A stretch of DNA of 64,000 nucleotides from NCBI GenBank assembly GCA_033064195.1, contig JARBJD010000316.1, positions 18,609 through 82,608 of the forward strand, in the 5' to 3' direction. Shown here piece by piece: positions 11,470-19,000 of this stretch (its first letter is position 1; every line of letters starts with the position of its first letter). The translations under genes were made by a program, and so were the position numbers. The notes under the pieces are model-generated. The model was given only the letters and a program-made list of their open reading frames with translations, did not search any database and was not told the DNA's origin. This DNA comes from Blattamonas nauphoetae. Its lineage: Eukaryota; Preaxostyla; Oxymonadida.

Positions 11470-12101
11470 CTATTTCTTTTTTGAAAGGTTCGCGCCCAGC
11501 TGGTTGATCCATTCAATCGATTTGGCAACAATTTGTCGTCCATGGTATTCTTTTCTGTCGTTGTGCAGCATTTCCTCCATCACATTTTCGATGCCCTCCA
11601 TTCTCAACATTCGAAACGCTGTCTTCCACATATGTCGCACTTTTCCGCCTTGTTTGTTCCATTCCCGCTGGAAAATGTTTATAGAAAACAGAAACCAACA
11701 GATTGAGTGATCATCTTCGAAGAATGTGAGACAACTTGGGATTGTGAGAACGACTGGCATATAAAGAACAAAGTCCATTGTTGGTTGATAATATGCACAT
11801 ATTCGGAGGATTTGGGCGAGGAATTCCAGAAAACAATAGGATTGGTCCCCATCGACGATCGAGAACCGGTTCACGCACAAATGCCAAATATAATGCTTCG
11901 AAGGAACAAGAGCTTGCTTCAAAACCGTCTCATGAACAGCTTGTTGTTCGTTCCCATCGCTAATTCTGAGACGGGCGTGACCAACCGGAGTTGTGAGCCA
12001 GAGAGTATACTTTACGACGTTCATGACGTTTATGTGAATACCGACTGCTTCGGTGAATGAAAGAGACATCAGATTGAGAGTGTTGATGAGTTGAGGGATC
12101 A
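11470..12101 (-). pseudogene. ARM/HEAT-like protein, copy 6, lacking its N-terminal half
   Basis: Read on the minus strand, the family sequence is present from LIPQLINTLNLMSLSF through TTPVGHARLRISDGN, LVPSKHYIWHLCVNRF, YQPTMDFVLYMPVV, SCLTFFEDD and RMLRMEGIENVMEE to the end, INQLGANLSKKK. It breaks off exactly at 12,101, where a 27-bp satellite belonging to a plus-strand membrane protein gene begins. The open frame formally continues through the satellite, giving a DLLGRWDP repeat, but that is the antisense of a Pro-Thr-Asp repeat and not part of this family. A recombination breakpoint is the simplest explanation. Confidence 0.7.
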
Positions 12102-12372
12102 GACCCAACAGATCCAACGGATCCCACCGATCCAACGGATCCCACCGACCCAACAGATCCAACAGATCCCACCGACCCAACAGATCCAACGGATCCCACC
12201 GACCCAACAGATCCAACGGATCCCACCGACCCAACAGATCCAACGGATCCCACCGACCCAACAGATCCAACAGATCCCACCGACCCAACAGATCCAACAG
12301 ATCCCACCGACCCAACAGATCCAACGGATCCCACCGACCCAACAGATCCAACAGATCCTATTGACCCAACAG
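12102..12372. repeat. 27-bp satellite encoding a Pro-Thr-Asp stalk
   Basis: About ten head-to-tail units of 27 bp. The unit GATCCAACGGATCCCACC plus GACCCAACA is nearly perfect, with differences mainly at the third base of a few codons. On the plus strand it encodes (Asp-Pro-Thr)n in the same frame as the membrane protein that follows. Such stalks are typical of extracellular linkers just before a membrane anchor. Confidence 0.85.
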
Positions 12373-13217
12373 ACCCTGAAAACCCTTCATCACCGACGGA
12401 TCCTTCCGCTGCTGCTAAAAAACAGAGGTCAGCAATGATCGGCCTCTCAGTTGGGATCGGAGTGGTTGCGCTTGCGTGTATTCTGCTGTTCCTGGTCATC
12501 ATCATCTTTGTCTTCCGTCGGAAGGACAAGAAAGAGGAGGAAGAAGATGACGAGGAGCTGCAGGAAGAAGGACCGAACTCCAGCGAGATGGCCGACACGG
12601 AAGGGCCGTTCAAAGTGGCAGAGGACGACGGATGCAAAGAACCACCGAACATGTTCACGGGAGAGTACATCCCTCTGCCAGGACAGGTTGACGTGACACT
12701 CGCTGAGCCCACACAGACTATCGTCGAACTGAAAGAAGACGAAGCTCCTATTCTGGACACTGCGATTGTCCAGGAACCTGAGCTCGAGCAACCCGCTGAA
12801 ACACAAGAGGAGGAAATTAGCCGACCACACAAGGAGAAAAAGAAGAGGAAGAAGAAGAAGTTGGCGGAGGTAGAAAATGGGGATGGAAGCGACGCTGTCT
12901 CTCCGACTGATCAGCCTCCAACTCCCGAGACTGGGGATGACACTGCAGAAATGGTCATCGAAAAGAAGAAGAAGAAAAAGAAGATATTGAAGGATGTGGA
13001 ATATGGGGATGGAAACGACACGCCTCTCCTCGACTCTGTCTCTCCGACTGATCGACCAGATCAACCTCTTACACCCGAGACAGGTGAAGATCGTGGCTCG
13101 ACTGTGTTTCTCTCCACATCCCGAAGTGTCAACGACTTCACTCGAAGCACTCTCAACCCGATGCCAATCAGCGATCAGCGTCGTCCACTTCCTCCGAACA
13201 CTCAAAGTGCCTTCTGA
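12102..13217 (+). CDS. 3' part of a type I membrane protein: PTD stalk, membrane helix, Lys-rich tail
   Basis: The plus-strand frame opens at 12,102 directly with the (DPT)n stalk, then PSSPTDPSAAAKKQR. A strong membrane helix follows (about 12,435-12,515; IGLSVGIGVVALACILLF and LVIIIFVF) with a stop-transfer RRKDKK. The cytoplasmic tail of about 230 residues is acidic, then has two Lys runs (KEKKKRKKKK and EKKKKKKKI), each followed by a similar EN/EYGDG ... SPTDxP ... TPETG block, so the tail contains a tandem duplication. The ectodomain and start are missing; the break is at the junction with the reversed ARM-like copy. The layout fits the anchor of a large beta-helix surface protein of the kind at 16,099-21,816, but no direct link is shown. 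It may be a fragment with no promoter. Confidence 0.65.
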   Translation, partial: DPTDPTDPTDPTDPTDPTDPTDPTDPTDPTDPTDPTDPTDPTDPTDPTDPTDPTDPTDPTDPTDPTDPTDPTDPTDPTDPTDPTDPIDPTDPENPSSPTDPSAAAKKQRSAMIGLSVGIGVVALACILLFLVIIIFVFRRKDKKEEEEDDEELQEEGPNSSEMADTEGPFKVAEDDGCKEPPNMFTGEYIPLPGQVDVTLAEPTQTIVELKEDEAPILDTAIVQEPELEQPAETQEEEISRPHKEKKKRKKKKLAEVENGDGSDAVSPTDQPPTPETGDDTAEMVIEKKKKKKKILKDVEYGDGNDTPLLDSVSPTDRPDQPLTPETGEDRGSTVFLSTSRSVNDFTRSTLNPMPISDQRRPLPPNTQSAF

Positions 13218-14452
13218 TTCGACAAAAGGTTCAAAGAAGCTTGTGCCGTTCGCTGAACGGCTGTGTGGACGACTGGCCAAACATGTTTCACAAATCAAAT
13301 TGCTCTTCGCCGAATCCTCACATTCTGATCAAACCCTCTCTGGTCATCCCGCGACACTCTCCGAGCAATCACCTCATCTCATCGGAAACGCTGTGTTCGA
13401 AGCTCTTGATGAAGGACTCGCTCTCCTCCAGACTCTGCTCAACAAAGCCAGCGATATCTTTCATGATGTGTGCCTTTGTATCTTCTCATCGTGTCCAGAT
13501 TCTCATCGACTCCAACTTTGTTCCCCTTCTCAAGTCGACCATCGTAGTCTGCCTCGATCTCCTTGAGCTCCAGACAAGTGAATTGAATCGTCGTCCTCCA
13601 GAACTCACGGACCTTTTGATCACTGTTCTCAGCTCTTCGTGGTACACGCTGTCTCTCAGTCTCTGCGACGGTTTCGAACCTCTCTTTCCGATTATCGAAT
13701 CCACCTTCACTGATGTTCCCCAATTTTGCTCACTTTTGGAGCGAACATGCCGCCACTCTTCACAGACACACACTTTTCATCTTTCAGTGATCATCAATCT
13801 TGTCTGCACTCTCCCCGACTTTCTCCCACCCATACTGAAAGAGAATCTGGTTGAACGAATTATCGATGCATCCAATCCTATGACAATTCCCACAACTTTC
13901 AGTGATTTCCATTTCAGTCTAATCTGGACCATCGGAAATCTGGTGTGTGATCCAGAAGACACCACAAAGAACAAAGACGAGCGAAAGAGAATCAGAAAGT
14001 TGCAGTTTGAACGAGTATTGAAGCCCGCCAAACAATATCTACAGTTCATTCTTCAGCGAGAAGAGTCCATTCCGAAGGATGTCACAACCATCAAGGATCT
14101 GCAGCGCAATATCACTTGTCTTTTTGTCCAGACGTTTAAGATAGAGGAAGAACTGTTCGAAGATGGGGAGATGGTGGAGACAGGAAGAGAGGAGTGGGAA
14201 GTGGGGTGGTTGGTGGAGAAGATGAACGAGAAACAGTTAGGGGAGAGACTGAAATATCTTCGAGAAGACGACATGATCATCATGATGAATGAAAAAGAAA
14301 GATGGAAAATGAGAGTTGAGAGACAACGAGAAGCTGGACACGAAGATGTGATGGAAGGATGGTTGATGCGGGTGGACGTTAACACACAATTAAAGATCGT
14401 GGAGTACGTTGACACTGTGAGGGAGGAGAGTGGGATGAACAACGCAATGTGA
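13160..14452 (+). CDS. ARM/HEAT-like helical-repeat protein, divergent member (copy 7)
   Basis: The first part reads in one frame from about 13,160 (FLRTLKVPSDSTKGSKKL, FEALDEGLALLQTLLNKAS). From about 13,500 it reads in another (ILIDSNFVPLLKSTIVVCLD, LLELQTSELNRRPPELTD, SDFHFSLIWTIGNLVCDPED), ending in a charged helix-rich tail (EEWEVGWLVEKMNEKQLGE, EAGHEDVMEGWL) at 14,452. A 31-base GT...AG segment at about 13,467-13,497 would join the two in phase, but that is unusually short for an intron. A plain frameshift is equally possible. No ATG was found for the first part, which overlaps the tail of the preceding membrane-protein gene. It is the only plus-strand member of the family here. Confidence 0.5.
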   Translation, partial: DANQRSASSTSSEHSKCLLIRQKVQRSLCRSLNGCVDDWPNMFHKSNCSSPNPHILIKPSLVIPRHSPSNHLISSETLCSKLLMKDSLSSRLCSTKPAISFMMCAFVSSHRVQILIDSNFVPLLKSTIVVCLDLLELQTSELNRRPPELTDLLITVLSSSWYTLSLSLCDGFEPLFPIIESTFTDVPQFCSLLERTCRHSSQTHTFHLSVIINLVCTLPDFLPPILKENLVERIIDASNPMTIPTTFSDFHFSLIWTIGNLVCDPEDTTKNKDERKRIRKLQFERVLKPAKQYLQFILQREESIPKDVTTIKDLQRNITCLFVQTFKIEEELFEDGEMVETGREEWEVGWLVEKMNEKQLGERLKYLREDDMIIMMNEKERWKMRVERQREAGHEDVMEGWLMRVDVNTQLKIVEYVDTVREESGMNNAM

Positions 14453-15080
14453 GAAGGGAGGAGATGAAATTGATTGAATGACTTTCACGTTTCACGTCAC
14501 AGTTTGATAATTTTGACTCGTCTCTCAGCCAACTGAAGAGTAACAGTTCCTCGAAGAGTAAGTACTGATGAGAATCGAACAAGAAAGGAGAGAGAGATGA
14601 GGAGAGGACGAACAACATCCACCATTCTCTTCTGCCGTTTTCATCCTTCCTGTGAACAACTCTTCCGAATTGGGAATTATACGAATGATGGAATCTCACA
14701 AATCCATTCGCTCGACCTGAAGAGTTTTCCAGCGTTCCGGCGACGCTAATTGCATCGACATCGCGAATAGCGTCGAGCTCACATCTTCCTATTCTGTTCC
14801 TCCAAGATCACCTGAAGCACAGTGACACATGGCCCTCTCCAGAAAGACAAAATTGCTCCAATTTCACGTCACCATGCGCTCTTCGTTCAGATGTGGATGT
14901 GCATGAAACAAAATGCCGACCAAATCAACACCCACAGTCGAGACGTGGGTCTTCCACAACACACACGTGCTGCGAGTGGTCTCCAGACACAAATCAAAAC
15001 GACACGAGATAATCAACATCTGTGAAATGAAGCGAGATTCTTGGTGCAATAATTGAAACTGCCACCCTGCTTTCCCTGCT
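14453..15080. other. Intergenic stretch between convergent genes
   Basis: No gene is supported. It separates the plus-strand ARM-like gene ending at 14,452 from the minus-strand gene ending at 15,081, so both 3' ends lie here. Frames of up to 106 codons are antisense-type low-complexity sequence. Confidence 0.4.
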
Positions 15081-15767
15081 TTACTTCTTCCTTCGGTCTC
15101 GTCCAAACCCACGGAACAGTCCAAAAAGACCAAAGGCGATTGACACAGCAACAACAATCACACACAACACAATTTTGCCCGCTTTCACCATCGCGTCTTT
15201 CACGCCTCTCGTGTGTTTTGTCGCAAGCGGATCGTCGGGTTCGTTCTCGCTTTTCTTGGTCAGGAAGTGGTAGAACTTGTTGGCAAAGTTTTGGCAGTTG
15301 TTTGTGAGCAGTTTGTACGCTCCACGTTTGAACTCCTCTTTGTGCTCTTCAAGCCATTTCTGGATGGCTGCAAAGTCGAGTCCAGGACGTGATTCTTTGC
15401 TGAGGGTGTCAAGAAAGAGAATGAGAGAGCGAAGAACACCAAACGCCGCAATCATTGTCCCAGCCTCTTCATTGCAGCTCATCAGGCTTCTGTGGAAGAA
15501 TCCAATTCCTTCCGGGTTGAAATCAACTGTCAGTCCGTTTGCTTTGATCCCGATATCCTTGCCATCTGATGGTTGGATGTGAACCATGGCATGTGTTGGT
15601 TTGTTGAATTTGTTTACGCCGTTGGTTGAACTGCCGCTATTCACCGGCCGAGTGTTGATAGAGATATAGAAGGATGGTGCATTGAGAAATTTGTCAGTCA
15701 ATTGAGGGATTTCTTTCGAACGTTCTGGCATTGAGATGCGATTTTGATCAACCCTAAATATTTTCAT
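15081..15767 (-). CDS. Papain-like-fold (PPPDE/LRAT-like) protein with C-terminal membrane anchor
   Basis: 228 residues from ATG at 15,767. A His lies in THAMVHIQPSDG (about residues 60-70), followed by GLTVDFNPEGIGFFH. The C-terminal half has the hallmark YKLLTNNCQNFANKFYHFLT (about 151-170), the NC-helix of permuted papain-like enzymes (PPPDE peptidases, LRAT-type acyltransferases), in which His and Cys form the active site. A membrane helix follows (VLCVIVVAVSIAFGLFGLF) and a short basic end (RGFGRDRRKK), so the protein is tail-anchored with the catalytic part in the cytosol. PPPDE enzymes remove ubiquitin or SUMO; LRAT types move acyl groups. The sequence alone does not decide. An alternative start is the Met at about 15,731. 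Confidence 0.6.
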   Translation of the reverse strand: MKIFRVDQNRISMPERSKEIPQLTDKFLNAPSFYISINTRPVNSGSSTNGVNKFNKPTHAMVHIQPSDGKDIGIKANGLTVDFNPEGIGFFHRSLMSCNEEAGTMIAAFGVLRSLILFLDTLSKESRPGLDFAAIQKWLEEHKEEFKRGAYKLLTNNCQNFANKFYHFLTKKSENEPDDPLATKHTRGVKDAMVKAGKIVLCVIVVAVSIAFGLFGLFRGFGRDRRKK

Positions 15768-16098
15768 CAAGTCCGAATTGATTGTTGACCACTCGTTTTG
15801 TCACTTTGATCTCGATATTTAATACTGAGTGTGATAGAGAAGTCCTTACATCTGTCTGGAAATCGAGAAGACTGAAGAAGAGGTACAGATCAAATCAAAA
15901 GAGATGAATGGATGAATGAATGGTGACAAAGTGACTGATTGGGACTTTATCGAAGAAAATAGAGTCGAAAGAGGTTCTCATTGAAACGAAACGATGGAAG
16001 AAAACGATACAGTGAATACAGTCGGAGATGGAATCCAAATGAAAAGTGTAAAGGACGAACAACAAAACGAGGTGTTGAATGAACATATCTCTCTCCAA
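15768..16098. other. Intergenic stretch
   Basis: Nothing coding is recognised. The left side is the 5' flank of the papain-like-fold gene and the right side the 3' flank of the large beta-helix gene. It is AT-richer than the flanking genes. Confidence 0.4.
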
Positions 16099-19000
16099 TC
16101 AGCTCTCTTCTCTTCGAGACGACGTGCAGTTCACAAACAGCATGTTCCGCTGAGCAGGCCAAGCTCCACCAGGCACACCCACAATCGCAAGTCCAACGTT
16201 CAACGGATCTGCTGTGCCAAAATGGAACACACAGCTGCGAGTGGACAGTGATGGTTTGCTGTGGTCACTGACGAAGAGTGCGAGGGGAAGAGGATGAAGG
16301 GGATCAAGTGACGACCCTGCTTCCATCTCCACCCCAACAAGTTCCAAATGGCTTGAAAGCGGCGAGTGCTTCAGTGTGTCGTCGAACAGGAAGGAAGGGT
16401 TGGCCTGATTCGTCGACAGAATCTTCGCCATCAGCGGAGAGTCGATGTTCGCAGCTGAGAGAGGAGAGGCCAAAGTGGTGATCTTTTCGGAGGGAAGGAA
16501 TCGAACAGCGAGTGTGTGTGATGTGAGAGCGAGGAGAGAAGGAGGGTGAGGAACAACAAAAGATGGATCGAGTAAGAACGAACAATTCACAAAACACGAG
16601 TCAATCAGAGAGAGATGCGAGCGGGCCAAACTGAAACAGCAGACACCGCCAGCCAAAGAAGATAGTGGACTCGTCTCAGCTGGAATAGAAACGATGATTG
16701 TGCAACACGACGAAAAGGAGCAGTCACGAATCGACAACTTGCTCAGCGGCAACGAAAGATCGGCATACAAAATACATCCTGTCTGGATGGGGTTTTCGTG
16801 TGTTGCATCAATCTGAAGGGAGATACAATCAAAGAAAGAGTTGGTGATGGAGAGGGAAGGAGGGAGGGAGAAGGGGAGGGTTTGGGACAGCATGCTCGAA
16901 TGTCCAGTGGACATAGAATCCATCAGAAGTGGAAGATCCGCAGACGATCGGATGGAGATGAGTGGCGTGGCGAGAATCATATTCTGAGCAACAAGATGAG
17001 ACACTCTCAGATGAACACTCGTCGACATTGAGGTGAGAGTGGTGTGGAAGGACAACAGCGAGCTGACAGCTTGTGCTGGATCGATCGACTTGACAACACA
17101 ATCAATCAGCGACAGACTCACCGACTGAACAGCGATGATCGGCCGAGGATGCATCGAGAAGAGAGGGAGGACGAATTCGAGATGCTTCATCAGCACTGTC
17201 TGTGGAGGCACAATCTCGCTCAGTCCAATCGACGATCTGCATCCGATGCTTCCGCGTTGAGTGAATCGAACTTTCCCAAACTGAATAGGGTCGGTCTGTG
17301 TTCGTTTGTGGGTGCGGATTGGCAGGATGGACAGAACAAGGCCAGCTTGCTGCCCAACTGTCACGTATCCACACAACTCCACATCGTCCTCCTCTCCAAG
17401 CACCATCTCGCTCATCAAAACAATACTTCGCTCCAACACACCCTGCGTCACTTCCTCTTCACTGTCTCCATTCAGCAGATGGTCCATTGAGTCGTGAAGC
17501 GACTGGCAGGGATGTGTTTCTCGCCCACAATCCGCTCCATCCGATGCTTGGCCCGTTTCACCCAAAGAATCAATGAATACGTTCTTGAACCGAGTGTTGG
17601 GGAAGAGAAATGGGAAGAGATCCGTCTCTTCGACGTAAGCCACGCGATCCGATCCAAACAGAGCATTCGAGCGATCAAATCCAGGTGGATGCAGATTCAA
17701 TAAGAAATGATCAATCGACACACTCTTCTCCAGCGATTCAGCAACCAGAAACAGATCTCGTCCAAACGTTGCTGTGTTGTGTGCAAATGTCAGCGTGTCC
17801 AGAAGATAGTTGGTTGTGCTGAGTGGAGAGAGTGACAATCCGATTCCCCCTCCCCTCCCTCCATCGCCAGCACTGCAGCTCACAAACAAGCAATATTGGA
17901 TCACAAGAGACGCTGATCCAGACAGTGAGAACGACACACTACCGCCCAAACAGTGCGTGTTCGATGACGAGCAGGAAGTGAACGACGATGACGACAAATT
18001 CAGCGACGATGTGTTGGAGAGTGTGAAAAACACAGCTGAGCCTGCTATCGACTGTGTGTGGATTGATTCTGCTCCCCAGTTCAAGATCCGAGTTAATCCG
18101 AAACTCTGCTCAGCCAAAATCGTTGTCACAGAATGATGCGATAGTTGAGTGGTCGTCAGATTCGTTACATTCATCCCATTCCGAGTTCGGACGAATGAAG
18201 GGTGTCTGGCAGAGAGCAACGATGACGTCGACACATCTCCAGTCACCACACAATTCATGACTGTCAGAATACCTGTCTTGATCTCAGCGTAGACCTCAAC
18301 AGCCGACAACGAAGGCAGAACGAAAGAGAGGCTGTCAAGGCTCGTCTCGGTCGCTCCATCCAAAACCAGCCCTCCTTCTTCCCCAACTCGAACTGTCGCG
18401 TGAGTCGCTGTGTTTTCCCCCTCGTTAACCACCGCGTTACGGGCAATTTCCAGCGATGAGAACGAGATCTCCCACATTGTCACGTGGTTGAACGTCCCTT
18501 CCAGCAAAACGATTGACATCCCACTGTCCAGCCGACTCAACGCATGTTCCATCGTTTTGCATGGATTCGACTCGTCCCCACAATCCAACCAGTCCTCGCC
18601 ATTCCCAGACGAGACATGCACTGTCGAGAGAGGAGGAGACGAAGGTGTTGTGAATGTCACATCATCACAATGAATACGATGAGGATCTGTGGCAGTGTCT
18701 TCGACTATCGAGAGGAGTGTGTACGTCGTGGAGTGTTTCAGAGCCAATCCTCCTCCAATCCGAACTGGGCCGATTGTCGCGATTGTTTGTGTCTCACACG
18801 AGAACTGCATTGGCTCTTCGATTCCATCCAGAATGAGAAGGAATGTTCGATTGGCGAGTAATGCCTGCCCTCTCAACACAATGTTCATCGTGGTGCACAT
18901 CACATTTGCACACTCGGCCGAAGCAGACAGGACCTTCGGTGGGAGTGGCGTTGTGAAATTCAGTGATGGTCTGATCTTGATCGTCGCATTGTTCGATGAA

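Noticed and set aside
12096-12351. Antisense DLLGRWDP repeat protein fused to ARM-like copy 6
   Set aside because: It is the complement of the 27-bp PTD satellite, which is in frame with a membrane helix and tail on the plus strand.
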